From Moheibacter stercoris (GTDB lineage: Bacteria; Bacteroidota; Bacteroidia; Flavobacteriales; Weeksellaceae), in contig NZ_JBEPMO010000010.1 in assembly GCF_040545805.1 (NCBI RefSeq), positions 35,059 to 99,058 on the forward strand: a DNA stretch of 64,000 nt. Direction: 5' to 3'. Shown piece by piece: positions 9,198 through 17,188 of the stretch. Both the position numbers and the translations under genes were made by a program. A model generated the notes under the pieces. That model saw only the letters and a program-made list of their open reading frames with translations. It did no database searches and had not been told where the DNA came from. Each line of letters starts with the position of its first letter. Position 1 is the stretch's first letter.

Positions 9198-9863
9198 TTA
9201 AGGCATAGCTCCATCAGGTGAAGGAGCAGAGCCCTCACCAGAAGTGTTTGCATTCATATTGACTACAATTGGAGAATTCGTTTTGGTTAAAAAATTCTTG
9301 AAGTAAATAGATACATTTAAATATAAATCTATGTTTGACTCAAATACTCGCCCGCTATTTGGACGAAAGGTTAAAATCCAGGTATTGGTTGCAGGATTGA
9401 CATAAGCTCTTGAATTGTATAATGGTAAGTAATTTATGGTAGAATTATCGGATCCTGTAGTTCCAGATAAGGAAATAGAGGTATCTCCATCATGTTTTAG
9501 AACTCTATATCCTCCTATACAAACATGAAAGCGATCTGCATTAATTTTAGTATCATAGCTTAGAAGTCCAGATTCGTCAACATTATCGAAAAAATAAGTA
9601 GTAAAACTTACCGACGAAAACGGCATGGATTCAGGATTGAATTTTTTCAAAGTGTTGTCACTTAAGTCTTTTACAATCATTAAAGAAGAACTAGATTGAT
9701 TGTTGTAAAGTCCTGGATTTTCTAAGTAAAGCTTTCCATTTTCATGAATTTTCAAATTTCCATTTATATCCAAGGTTGCTTGTGGATTATCTGTGCCAAT
9801 TCCCACTTGAGCCAACAAGAATTGTGAGAATATACAGGTATAAATAATAAATATTTTTTTCAT
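9198..9863 (-). CDS. Secreted protein of unknown function, cassette copy 1 gene 3
   Basis: I do not recognise a function. The 221-aa protein has a signal peptide (about residues 1-18, ending LLAQ), then the motif QVGIGTDNPQATLDINGNLKI, found at the N-terminus of many Bacteroidetes surface proteins. It is the last gene of a three-gene unit and is followed by a terminator. A paralogue of identical length lies at 11694-12359; the mature parts are very similar, with long identical stretches such as SVSFTTYFFDNVDE and INYLPLYNSRAYVNPATNTW, while the signal peptides differ. The C-terminus (YFKNFLTKTN, then a Gly/Ser/Pro-rich tail) resembles the ends of its two neighbours. No type IX sorting domain is visible. 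Confidence 0.85.
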   Translation of the reverse strand: MKKIFIIYTCIFSQFLLAQVGIGTDNPQATLDINGNLKIHENGKLYLENPGLYNNQSSSSLMIVKDLSDNTLKKFNPESMPFSSVSFTTYFFDNVDESGLLSYDTKINADRFHVCIGGYRVLKHDGDTSISLSGTTGSDNSTINYLPLYNSRAYVNPATNTWILTFRPNSGRVFESNIDLYLNVSIYFKNFLTKTNSPIVVNMNANTSGEGSAPSPDGAMP

Positions 9864-9880
9864 AGGATTTTAGCGTTATG

Positions 9881-10531
9881 TTATAGATTGGGTGCTACTG
9901 GTGCTTGCCCTGAATTGCTTCCGTTTAAATTGTAATTAATATTTCCAATGTTTTTGAAAAATCGTTTCGGGAATAATACAACATCAAATTTATAGGTATA
10001 GCGATCCGTGGTGTTTCTTGTGTTGGCAGTGGGCGAACCAATGTTCACTCTCCAAGTTCCGCTTTGTGCAAATGCTCTGATGACAAAGTTTCCATACGAT
10101 CTACTGCTTGTGGAACTATTGTTACCACTGATTTTATACAAGCCTAAATTATTGGCTGAAGGAATTGCTTCAAAATTTGAAATGGAAATGACATATTGGT
10201 CCGTAGATACATTTAAATCCAAATTATTTAAATCATCTCGGTAAATATTTTGAATTTCATAAGGTTGAATGATGATGGGCATGATTTCTTGATTGCCGTA
10301 GAATTCAATAATACTTCCATCAAAGTCATCACTTTCCGGATTAATGGCAATTAAATGAAAATCGTCTACAGTTCCCGAATAATCATCCAAACCATCCACG
10401 TAAAATTTATCGTTGATTACCGTTGTCCCGTCGACTTCTAAAAGTTCTGTTGGGTTCTCTACGCCGATGCCAATTTGTGCAAAGGTGAAAATACTCCATA
10501 GTATGCTGAGAAATGAAATTCTTTTTTTCAT
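9881..10531 (-). CDS. Secreted protein of unknown function, cassette copy 1 gene 2
   Basis: No function is recognised. This 216-aa exported protein has a signal peptide (about residues 1-19, ending FTFAQ), then IGIGVENPTELLEVDG, the same type of N-terminal motif as its neighbours. The middle is beta-rich, with FYGNQEIMPIIIQPYEIQNIY and a GTWRVNIGSPTANTRNT segment. The end, LFPKRFFKNIGNINYNLNGS, matches the shared C-terminal pattern of the cassette. It is 17 bases from gene 3 and 30 from gene 1, so the unit is one transcript. Its paralogue of equal length is at 12384-13034. Confidence 0.85.
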   Translation of the reverse strand: MKKRISFLSILWSIFTFAQIGIGVENPTELLEVDGTTVINDKFYVDGLDDYSGTVDDFHLIAINPESDDFDGSIIEFYGNQEIMPIIIQPYEIQNIYRDDLNNLDLNVSTDQYVISISNFEAIPSANNLGLYKISGNNSSTSSRSYGNFVIRAFAQSGTWRVNIGSPTANTRNTTDRYTYKFDVVLFPKRFFKNIGNINYNLNGSNSGQAPVAPNL

Positions 10532-10561
10532 AGTTCGTTATTAAATTAAGTTTTAAGAGAA

Positions 10562-11197
10562 TTAAAAGTCAATAAGAGGTTGCGTTGCCGATCCCGATTG
10601 ATTATTGCCATTTTGATTCGCATTTATCGAAACGGTTTGCTGAGGAAAAATTTTTGCGTAGGTTTTGGGATAGGCTACACAGGTTATTGTCCAAGTACCG
10701 TTGGTAGAGGAATCAACTGCTGAATAATCTGCTTCTATATGCCAAGTTCCGCTTACGCCCACTTTGGTTCCTGCTATTGGTAAGGCAGGGTTTGTACCTT
10801 CGATCGGTCTATCAAAACTCGCCGATAAAACGACCAGTGCGTAATTGGTTGCATTTACCTTTGTGTCGAAATCCAAAATCCAATCTCCGTTTACATTAGA
10901 TATGACATACGTTAATAATGTGGAAATTCCTCCTGCTTCGTTTCCATTTCCTCCATTTGAGGCAGTTAAATCCAACATACCTAAACTATTGTCGGTTTGA
11001 TCTTGAATCAAATACAAAAATGAATTTCTGTCTTGTAGGGTTAAAGGTGGTAAATCTGGGAAAATAACTTTTTTTGTTTTCATGGTGCCGTAGACTTCTA
11101 AAGCAACACCAGGCCTAGGACTGTCGGTATTAATTCCGACTTGGGCATAGAGAATTGAGCCCAATAAAATTAAGGTTGAAAATACAACTGTTTTCAT
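10562..11197 (-). CDS. Secreted protein of unknown function, cassette copy 1 gene 1
   Basis: No function is recognised. The 211-aa protein is the first gene of copy 1. A signal peptide ends near residue 18 (SILYAQ), followed by VGINTDSPRPGVALEVYGTMKTKK. Later segments include LLTYVISNVNGDWILDFDTKV, GTWHIEADYSAVDSSTNGTW and a C-terminal YPKTYAKIFPQQTVSIN with a Gly/Asn/Ser-rich tail. The paralogue at 13064-13699 has nearly the same mature sequence. The first gene of both copies is the one next to the promoter candidates. Confidence 0.85.
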   Translation of the reverse strand: MKTVVFSTLILLGSILYAQVGINTDSPRPGVALEVYGTMKTKKVIFPDLPPLTLQDRNSFLYLIQDQTDNSLGMLDLTASNGGNGNEAGGISTLLTYVISNVNGDWILDFDTKVNATNYALVVLSASFDRPIEGTNPALPIAGTKVGVSGTWHIEADYSAVDSSTNGTWTITCVAYPKTYAKIFPQQTVSINANQNGNNQSGSATQPLIDF

Positions 11198-11271
11198 GGT
11201 TAAGTAATGATAAGTTAGAGTGAGAGCTTATATGAAATCGTCTTTTCTTGTGAAATTTCATACGTTTTTTA

Positions 11272-11302
11272 CAAATTGATTTTAGATTATTAAAATCAGC
11301 AA
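11272..11302 (-). promoter_or_regulatory. Candidate promoter for cassette copy 1
   Basis: On the minus strand, TCAATTTG (one mismatch to TAnnTTTG) at 11279-11272 is preceded by TTG at 11302-11300 with 20 bases between. The position is about 75 bases before the gene 1 start. The match is imperfect. Confidence 0.35.
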
Positions 11303-11581
11303 TGGAGTGTCAGGAAATTTAATTTTTGATGGTGGTTTCTTGGGTATTGAAATTCAATCGAAAAATTAATGAAAGGTCAATTATAGCAGAATCCATACAT
11401 AATAGAGAATTCTAAATTTCTATAATTTGTGTATGGCTGAACTGAAAAATTTTAAAGTGAAGTGATGTTCATGGTTATGTTGTTTTAGTTAGAGGTTTTA
11501 AATATAGATTATTTTTTTTAAACAATTACAAATTGTTGTGCTTATTTTCCTAATTAAGAGTGTGTTATGCGATTGGTGTAA

Positions 11582-11597
11582 AATCGTTTAAACGATT
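11582..11597. repeat. 16-bp perfect palindrome
   Basis: The sequence AATCGTTTAAACGATT is its own reverse complement. It lies in the spacer between the cassette copies and may be a binding site for a dimeric regulator; nothing else supports that. Confidence 0.6.
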
Positions 11598-11637
11598 ATA
11601 TTGCTAAAAACTAAGGAATTATTTTGGTGGTTGATAA

Positions 11638-11668
11638 TAAAAAAAGCCCAACCAAAAGTTGAGCTTTT
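11638..11668 (-). terminator. Terminator of cassette copy 2
   Basis: On the minus strand, AAAAGC and CAAC stem segments separated by one mismatch pair across a short loop, and the hairpin is followed by seven T residues. It lies directly after gene 3 of copy 2. Confidence 0.75.
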
Positions 11669-11693
11669 AAAATTTGTTTAGGTGAAATTTTTG

Positions 11694-12359
11694 TTAAGGC
11701 ATAGCTCCAACTGGCGGTGTAGCAGTACCATTTCCGGAAATGTTTCCGTTCATGTTGACTACTATCGGTGCATTTGTTTTGGTTAAAAAGTTTTTGAAAT
11801 AGATTGAAACATTTAAATACAAATCAATGTTTGATTCAAATGTTCTTCCACTATTGGGTTGAAAAGTTAAAATCCAAGTATTGGTCGCTGGATTGACATA
11901 AGCTCTTGAATTGTATAAGGGTAAATAATTAATGGTAGCATTATTAGAACCTGTTGTTCCGGTTAATGAAATACTTGTGGATCCACTGTGGCTCAATACA
12001 CGGTATCCACCAACACAAACATGAAAACGATCTGCATTGATTTTGGTATCATAGCTTACCAAACCTTTTTCATCTACATTGTCAAAAAAGTAAGTAGTAA
12101 AACTTACCGATGAAAAGGGTAAAGTTTCTGGATTAAATTTCTTTAAAGTGTTGTCATTTAGATCTTTCACAAGCATCAAAGAAGAACTTCCTTGGTTGGA
12201 GTAAATTCCAGGATTTTCCAAGAATAACTTTCCGTTCTCATGAATCTTAAAGTTTCCATTTACATCCAAAGTAGATTGTGGAGTATCTGTTCCTATACCA
12301 ACTTGCGCAAACAAGATTGAACTCGAAAGAACAAACAATAAGTAGAATATATTTTTCAT
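11694..12359 (-). CDS. Secreted protein of unknown function, cassette copy 2 gene 3
   Basis: This 221-aa protein is the paralogue of the one at 9198-9863, with the same length and no visible gap across the mature region. A signal peptide ends at about residue 18 (SILFAQ), followed by VGIGTDTPQSTLDVNGNFKI. Conservative changes dominate (for example RPNSG to QPNSG, TNSPIV to TNAPIV), which suggests selection on the mature protein, whereas the signal peptides share little. It ends copy 2 and is followed by a terminator. Function is unknown; an exported structural or matrix role is only a guess. Confidence 0.85.
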   Translation of the reverse strand: MKNIFYLLFVLSSSILFAQVGIGTDTPQSTLDVNGNFKIHENGKLFLENPGIYSNQGSSSLMLVKDLNDNTLKKFNPETLPFSSVSFTTYFFDNVDEKGLVSYDTKINADRFHVCVGGYRVLSHSGSTSISLTGTTGSNNATINYLPLYNSRAYVNPATNTWILTFQPNSGRTFESNIDLYLNVSIYFKNFLTKTNAPIVVNMNGNISGNGTATPPVGAMP

Positions 12360-12383
12360 AAAGTGTTTCTAATAAAGGGGTTA

Positions 12384-13034
12384 TTATAAATTTGGAGCGA
12401 CTGAAGCTTGACCTGAATTACTTCCATTTAAATTGTATGGAATGTTTCCTAAATTTTTGAAAAAGCGTTTTGGAAATAATACAATGTCAAATTTATAGGT
12501 ATAACGATCTGAAGTGTTTCTTGTATTGGCAGTAGGAGAACCAATATTTACTCTCCAAGTTCCACTTTGTTCAAATGTTCTGATCACGAAATTCCCATAA
12601 GTTCTAGAGCTTGAAGAAGAATTACCACCAGAAGTCTTATACAATCCTTGATTTCCTGCAGATGGAATCGCTTCAAAATTGGAAATGGAAATCACATATC
12701 GGTCAGTAGAAATTTTCAAATCCAAGTTGTTCAAATCATCTCGGTAAATATTTTGAATTTCATAGGGTTGGATGATGATTGGCATGATTTCTTGGTTTCC
12801 GTAAAATTCAATGATATTACCATCGAAATCCGCACTTGAAGGATTGATAGCAATCAATCGAAAATCATCAACACCACTTGAATAATCATCCAAACCATCG
12901 ATGTAGAATTTGTCATTTACGACTGTTACACCGTCAACTTCTAAAAGTTCAGTTGGATTTTCTATCCCTATTCCGATTTGGGAATACGAAAATATAGTCA
13001 ATAGCAAAGCTATTAATGAAAAGTTGTTTTTCAT
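12384..13034 (-). CDS. Secreted protein of unknown function, cassette copy 2 gene 2
   Basis: This 216-aa protein is the paralogue of the one at 9881-10531, again with identical length. A signal peptide (ending TIFSYSQ) precedes IGIGIENPTELLEVDGVTVVNDKFY. Long stretches such as EFYGNQEIMPIIIQPYEIQ and NIYRDDLNNLDL are identical in both copies. It lies 24 bases before gene 3 and 29 bases after gene 1 of the same unit. No catalytic motif or known domain can be named. Confidence 0.85.
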   Translation of the reverse strand: MKNNFSLIALLLTIFSYSQIGIGIENPTELLEVDGVTVVNDKFYIDGLDDYSSGVDDFRLIAINPSSADFDGNIIEFYGNQEIMPIIIQPYEIQNIYRDDLNNLDLKISTDRYVISISNFEAIPSAGNQGLYKTSGGNSSSSSRTYGNFVIRTFEQSGTWRVNIGSPTANTRNTSDRYTYKFDIVLFPKRFFKNLGNIPYNLNGSNSGQASVAPNL

Positions 13035-13063
13035 AGAAATTTTAGTTTATGTAATTGAGAGTT

Positions 13064-13699
13064 TTAGAAATCAACCAAAGGCGTAGTTGCTGAACCGGTT
13101 GTATTATTTCCAGAAGAACCATTGTTAATGGTTACGTTTTGTTGCGGAAATATTTTAGCATAAGTTTTTGGGTAAGCAACACAAGAAATGGTCCATTTTC
13201 CATTGGTGGAAGAGTTAACTGCTGAATAATCTGCTTCAATATGCCAAGTTCCATTGGTTCCAATTTTTGCTCCTGCAATTGGTAAAGCGGGTTTGTTTCC
13301 TTGAACAGGTCTGTCAAAACTTGCGGATAGGATAACTAGTGCGTAATTACTTGCATTAATTTTGGTGTCAAAATCCAAAATCCAGTCGCCGTCAACATTA
13401 TCAATAACGTAGGTCAATAAAGTGGAAATACCACCCGCATTGCTTCCACCAACTCCATTATTAGCTGTTAAATCTAACATACCTAAACTATTGTCGGTTT
13501 GGTCTTGTACCAAATACAAAAATGAATCTCGGTCTTGAAGCGTAACTGGAGGAAGGTCAGGGAAAATTACTTTCTTGGCTTTCATAGTCCCGTAAACTTC
13601 TAAAGCTACTCCTGGTCTAGGGCTATCTGTGTTAATCCCGACTTGGGCATAGAGAAAATTGCCCAATAAAATAATTGCTGAAAATACAATTGTTTTCAT
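13064..13699 (-). CDS. Secreted protein of unknown function, cassette copy 2 gene 1
   Basis: This 211-aa protein is the paralogue of the one at 10562-11197. The start at 13699 (MKTIVFSAIILLG) gives a clean signal peptide that aligns with the paralogue; an in-frame ATG at 13744 would add 15 residues and would lie upstream of the promoter box, so I reject it. After the signal peptide come VGINTDSPRPGVALEVYGTM and the same conserved blocks as in copy 1. It is the first gene of copy 2. Function is unknown. Confidence 0.85.
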   Translation of the reverse strand: MKTIVFSAIILLGNFLYAQVGINTDSPRPGVALEVYGTMKAKKVIFPDLPPVTLQDRDSFLYLVQDQTDNSLGMLDLTANNGVGGSNAGGISTLLTYVIDNVDGDWILDFDTKINASNYALVILSASFDRPVQGNKPALPIAGAKIGTNGTWHIEADYSAVNSSTNGKWTISCVAYPKTYAKIFPQQNVTINNGSSGNNTTGSATTPLVDF

Positions 13700-13726
13700 G
13701 GTAAAGTGTTTATAGTGAGAGAGTGC

Positions 13727-13760
13727 AAAAATAGAAATTTTCACACTATAAACTACAAAT
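13727..13760 (-). promoter_or_regulatory. Promoter of cassette copy 2
   Basis: On the minus strand, TATTTTTG at 13734-13727 matches TAnnTTTG perfectly, and TTTG at 13760-13757 serves as the -33 element with 22 bases between. The box is about 28 bases before the gene 1 ATG. Confidence 0.65.
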
Positions 13761-13820
13761 AAAATGTTAAAATTCAGTTAAATCATTTAATTAATTGAAT
13801 TTTAATTAAATACACTTTAT

Positions 13821-14468
13821 TCATGAGCGAAGTAATTCGGAAATTGTCCCCATGGGATCGTTTGATTGAAAAACTGAACTTCCCGCAACCAAAACATCTG
13901 CACCTAATTGACTTAATTGAGCGGCATTTCCTAAGCCAACACCACCATCAATTTCGATTAAGGTAGAAGCATTCTTTCGTTCAATTAAATTCTTTGCTTG
14001 GGTGATTTTCTCGTACGTATTTTGGATGAATTTTTGTCCGCCAAAACCTGGATTTACACTCATGATCAACAACAAATCCAAATCATGAATGATGTCTTCC
14101 AATAAATGAACAGGTGTATGTGGATTCAATGCCACTCCCGCTTTCATCCCTTCATCTTTGATAGCTTGAATCGTGCGATGCAAATGGGTGCAAGCTTCAT
14201 AATGAACAGTCAAAACATCGGCTCCCACTTCTTTGAAATCTTTGATATAACGTTCGGGTTGTACAATCATCAAATGTACATCCATCACTTTGTCGGTATG
14301 GTCATCAATTGCTTTGATAACAGGCATTCCATAGGAAATGTTGGGAACGAAAACCCCATCCATCACATCCAAATGAAACCATTCGGCCTCACTTTGATTG
14401 ACCATTTCTATGTCTTTAATCAAATTGGAAAAGTCGGCTGCTAAAATTGAAGGAGCGATAATTGGCAT
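13821..14468 (-). CDS. rpe: Ribulose-phosphate 3-epimerase
   Basis: The enzyme interconverts ribulose 5-phosphate and xylulose 5-phosphate in the cytoplasmic pentose phosphate pathway. It is a 215-aa TIM barrel. Diagnostic parts are IIAPSILAADFSNL at the N-terminus, WFHLDVMDGVFVPNIS (metal and catalytic Asp), DVHLMI, the SVNPGFGGQKF loop and the phosphate-binding EIDGGVG and VAGSSVF. The start at 14468 (MPIIAPSIL) is the family N-terminus; an upstream in-frame start at 14504 would lie beyond the promoter box at 14484-14491. It is a single gene. Confidence 0.96.
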   Translation of the reverse strand: MPIIAPSILAADFSNLIKDIEMVNQSEAEWFHLDVMDGVFVPNISYGMPVIKAIDDHTDKVMDVHLMIVQPERYIKDFKEVGADVLTVHYEACTHLHRTIQAIKDEGMKAGVALNPHTPVHLLEDIIHDLDLLLIMSVNPGFGGQKFIQNTYEKITQAKNLIERKNASTLIEIDGGVGLGNAAQLSQLGADVLVAGSSVFQSNDPMGTISELLRS

Positions 14469-14483
14469 AATTCTGTGTTTGTG

Positions 14484-14491
14484 CAAAGATA
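14484..14491 (-). promoter_or_regulatory. Promoter -7 box for rpe
   Basis: On the minus strand the sequence is TATCTTTG, a perfect TAnnTTTG match 15 bases before the rpe ATG. No -33 TTG is present at standard spacing. Confidence 0.5.
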
Positions 14492-14536
14492 GAACTTCGC
14501 TCAAACTTTTGACATGAAAATTTTTCTTAGTTCCAA

Positions 14537-15127
14537 TTAAAATCGGTAGCCAATACGGAAGGCAGCGTGAATTGTCATTTCAAACCCTCTATAGGTTGGA
14601 AGGATTTCATTGTTTTCATTTCTATCCCATTTTATTTCGTTGCTGAATAGGCTGAAATTTGGGCCTAATTCCCATTCCAAGAAGAAATTTTCAGCTAAAC
14701 TTCTTCTTAATGTGTATTTTGGAATGAAGTTTAAACGCACATATTTGCTATCAGAATCTCCTAATTGAGCTGTTTTGAAAGGTGCTCCCAAAACTTAAAA
14801 AGCTATAAAATCAGCGGAATTATTGCGTGTAATCAAATCTTTTTCAATTCGTTTGTCGAAATTTAACTAATAACGTCCTTCAACTCCTATGGTTGGCGTC
14901 CTCACAAATGCAAGCATTTTAAACCATGATTCTTTATCATCGCCTGATACAATCATTTCGTATTCCAATTTCCCACTCAAAATGAAATCATCGTTAAGTC
15001 GTTTTTCATAGCCAATTTCAGCTCCTAAGGCACCTGCATTGATACTTAACATATCAACCGATTTTTCTTGCGAAAATGTTATATTTTAAATAAGAAATAG
15101 AATTCCTACAGAAAAGAATGTCCTCAT
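14537..15127 (-). pseudogene. Outer-membrane beta-barrel protein, three nonsense codons
   Basis: A single minus-strand frame runs from the ATG at 15127 to the stop at 14537 and reads as one protein interrupted by three stop codons. The first (TAA) falls in the signal peptide after MRTFFSVGILFLI; the second (TAG) follows PTIGVEGRY; the third (TAA) follows SADFIAF. Between them the translation is sensible: NITFSQEKSVD completes a signal peptide, and the last part ends in GYRF, an aromatic residue as expected of a barrel. No frameshift is needed anywhere in about 197 codons. The intact ancestor would have been a small beta-barrel protein of about 196 aa. A functional product is unlikely, because stop codons of all three types end intact genes here. 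Confidence 0.8.
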
Positions 15128-15181
15128 TTAGTTTTAATTTTAAGTTATAACCAAGTTAAGGGATTCATTTTGAGATTTTTA

Positions 15182-15214
15182 TAAAAAAAATCCCTCCGCG
15201 TAAACAGAGAGATT
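15182..15214 (-). terminator. Terminator of the primary sigma factor gene
   Basis: On the minus strand, AATCTCTCTG and CGGAGGGATT form a 10-bp stem (two G-T pairs) followed by a run of eight T residues. Confidence 0.85.
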
Positions 15215-15236
15215 GAGAATATCTTAAATTGAATTT

Positions 15237-16103
15237 TTATCTTCCGATGTAAGATTTCAAGATTTTACTTCTTGACGTATGTTTCAATCTTCTGATTGCT
15301 TTTTCTTTGATCTGGCGAACACGTTCTCTAGTCAAATCAAAAGTTTCACCAATTTCTTCCAAAGTCATTGGGTGAGCACCATTTAGTCCGAAATACAAAC
15401 GAATCAAGTCTGCTTCTCTTGGAGTCAATGTTTGTAACGCACGTTCGATTTCGATACGCAAAGATTCTGTCATCAAAGATCCATCTGGACTTGGAGATTC
15501 TCCTGTGTTCAAGACATCATACAAGTTAGAATCTTCTCCTTCTACCAATGGAGCATCCATGGATACGTGACGACCTGAGTTCTTCATCGACTCTTTTACG
15601 TCGCTTTCAGACATGTCCAATAATTCAGAGATTTCCTCTGCAGAAGGAGCACGTTCATGCTCTTGTTCCAATGTAGCGTACGCTTTGTTGATTTTATTGA
15701 TCGAACCAATTTTGTTCAAAGGCAAACGAACGATACGAGATTGTTCAGCCAAAGCTTGTAGAATGGATTGACGAATCCACCATACCGCATAGGAAATGAA
15801 TTTGAAACCACGAGTTTCATCAAAACGCTGTGCAGCTTTGATCAAACCTAAATTTCCTTCATTGATCAAATCGGGTAAACTTAACCCTTGATTTTGGTAT
15901 TGTTTTGCTACCGAAACAACGAAACGTAAATTAGCTTTTGTTAATTTTTCCAAAGCAACACGGTCTCCCGCTTTGATTCTTTGTGCTAATTCTACTTCTT
16001 CATCAGCTGTGATAAGGTCAACCTTACCAATTTCTTGTAAATATTTGTCAAGTGAAGCAGTTTCTCTATTGGTTACCTGCTTGGTGATTTTGAGCTGTCG
16101 CAT
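15237..16103 (-). CDS. rpoD: Primary RNA polymerase sigma factor RpoD/SigA
   Basis: This is the housekeeping sigma factor. At 288 aa it is the short Bacteroidetes form without region 1.1 and the non-conserved region. Region 1.2 is at about residues 15-50 (DKYLQEIGKVDLIT), region 2 at 50-125 with NLRFVVSVAKQYQNQGL and RFDETRGFKFISYAVWWIRQ, region 3 at 130-205, and region 4 at 225-285 with the helix-turn-helix MTLEEIGETFDLTRERVRQI. It is the factor expected to recognise the TAnnTTTG boxes seen across this window. Upstream, the 10-bp direct repeat GGTTACAAAA / GGTTACAGAT near 16150 may have a control role. Confidence 0.96.
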   Translation of the reverse strand: MRQLKITKQVTNRETASLDKYLQEIGKVDLITADEEVELAQRIKAGDRVALEKLTKANLRFVVSVAKQYQNQGLSLPDLINEGNLGLIKAAQRFDETRGFKFISYAVWWIRQSILQALAEQSRIVRLPLNKIGSINKINKAYATLEQEHERAPSAEEISELLDMSESDVKESMKNSGRHVSMDAPLVEGEDSNLYDVLNTGESPSPDGSLMTESLRIEIERALQTLTPREADLIRLYFGLNGAHPMTLEEIGETFDLTRERVRQIKEKAIRRLKHTSRSKILKSYIGR

Positions 16104-16215
16104 TCTTTGATCTTATATTTTGAGTGTAATATATAGTATACGTAGAAAGGTTACAAAAGGTTACAGATTTTTATACAATTATTGTAATTTTAGCAATTGA
16201 TTCATTTTATTTTCT

Positions 16216-16572
16216 ATGCATATCGAAGATTTCCATCAGTATTGTCTCTCCAAAAAGGCTGTCACAGAAGAATTTCCTTTTGGACCTGAAACCTTGGTGT
16301 TCAAGGTTGGAGGGAAGATATTTGCCTTATCGGGCTTGGACAATCCGGAATTTTCCGTGAATTTGAAATGCGATCCAACTTATGCTGAGGAATTGCGAGA
16401 AAATTATGAAGAAGTTCAGCCAGGGTATCATATGAATAAGAAACACTGGAATACAATTTCTTTTGAAGGTAATCTTTCAGAAGAATTACTTCAAAAATTA
16501 ATTGATCATTCCTATGAATTGGTGGTGAAATCCTTATCCAAACAAAAAAGACTGGAATTTGGGTTGGATTAA
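16216..16572 (+). CDS. MmcQ/YjbR family protein
   Basis: This 118-aa cytoplasmic protein belongs to the MmcQ/YjbR family, which has a CyaY-like fold; some members bind DNA, but the role is not settled. Visible features are HIEDFHQYCLSKKAVTEEFPFG at the start, VFKVGGKIFAL in the middle, NLKCDPTYAEELRE, and the signature YHMNKKHWNTI. The length is typical. It is divergent from the sigma factor gene and converges with the next gene, its stop overlapping that gene's stop by four bases. Confidence 0.88.
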   Translation: MHIEDFHQYCLSKKAVTEEFPFGPETLVFKVGGKIFALSGLDNPEFSVNLKCDPTYAEELRENYEEVQPGYHMNKKHWNTISFEGNLSEELLQKLIDHSYELVVKSLSKQKRLEFGLD

Positions 16573-16985
16573 TTATTATCCAATTTAAATTTCATGTGAA
16601 CATTGTTTTTCACCACATGAATGGTATCATTGTTTGCGTCCTTCCAAATTAAAAAAGGTTCCTTAATGTCTCGTAAAATTCGGCTATCTTCAGATTCATT
16701 GAAAAAAGAATCAATGGCAGCAGAATCCATCAGTACATGCGTCACTTCTTCTTTAATCAAGGCTGCAGTTGATTTTAAGAAATAAGGTTCATTAATTCGA
16801 AGGGAACCATCACGTTCATACGGCCACTCAATGTAATAGGGATGAATGACGGTTGATTGGTCTACAAATATTTTGGAGCTATTTAAAACAAAACGAACCA
16901 AGAAAATAAGTGCTACGAATATGGCCAACACCATCATCCAATAGAAAGTTTTCCATTTTGTTTTATGTTTTTTTCGTTCTTCCAA
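16569..16985 (-). CDS. Single-pass membrane protein of unknown function
   Basis: I do not recognise this family. The 138-aa protein has a basic N-terminus (EERKKHKTKWK) and one strong transmembrane segment at about residues 14-34, followed by about 100 residues probably outside the cytoplasm. The outer part has acidic and aromatic residues and ends in a likely beta hairpin (DTIHVVKNNVHMKFKL). It overlaps the 3' end of the MmcQ gene by four bases on the opposite strand. The intact frame and good start support a real gene. Confidence 0.7.
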   Translation of the reverse strand: MEERKKHKTKWKTFYWMMVLAIFVALIFLVRFVLNSSKIFVDQSTVIHPYYIEWPYERDGSLRINEPYFLKSTAALIKEEVTHVLMDSAAIDSFFNESEDSRILRDIKEPFLIWKDANNDTIHVVKNNVHMKFKLDNN

Positions 16986-17161
16986 TTTGGTTTAGTTGGA
17001 TTATGTTGTATGCAAAAATAACAGAATTTTCATTAGATAAACATGGAATCCAATGACAGAATTATTATTTGGTAAAATAATTAGTCCCTAATCGATTTTC
17101 TGTCAATTTTTTTCTCGGTTTAATTTCGAAACGAATTCAAATAAATCTGTTCAAAAATGGC

Positions 17162-17169
17162 TAAATTTG
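17162..17169 (+). promoter_or_regulatory. Promoter -7 box for leuS
   Basis: TAAATTTG is a perfect TAnnTTTG match 19 bases before the leuS ATG. A convincing -33 TTG is not seen. Confidence 0.5.
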
Positions 17170-17188
17170 CACCTTCAAAATTGAAACC

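Larger units (their letters stand above)
11198..11693. other. Spacer between the two cassette copies
   Basis: These 496 bases hold no convincing gene. They contain a weak minus-strand promoter candidate for copy 1 (11272-11302), a perfect 16-bp palindrome (11582-11597), and the terminator of copy 2 (11638-11668). The rest is very AT-rich. Confidence 0.7.

Noticed and set aside
14537..15127. Stop-codon recoding
   Set aside because: Intact neighbouring genes end in TAA, TAG and TGA, so stops are read normally here.
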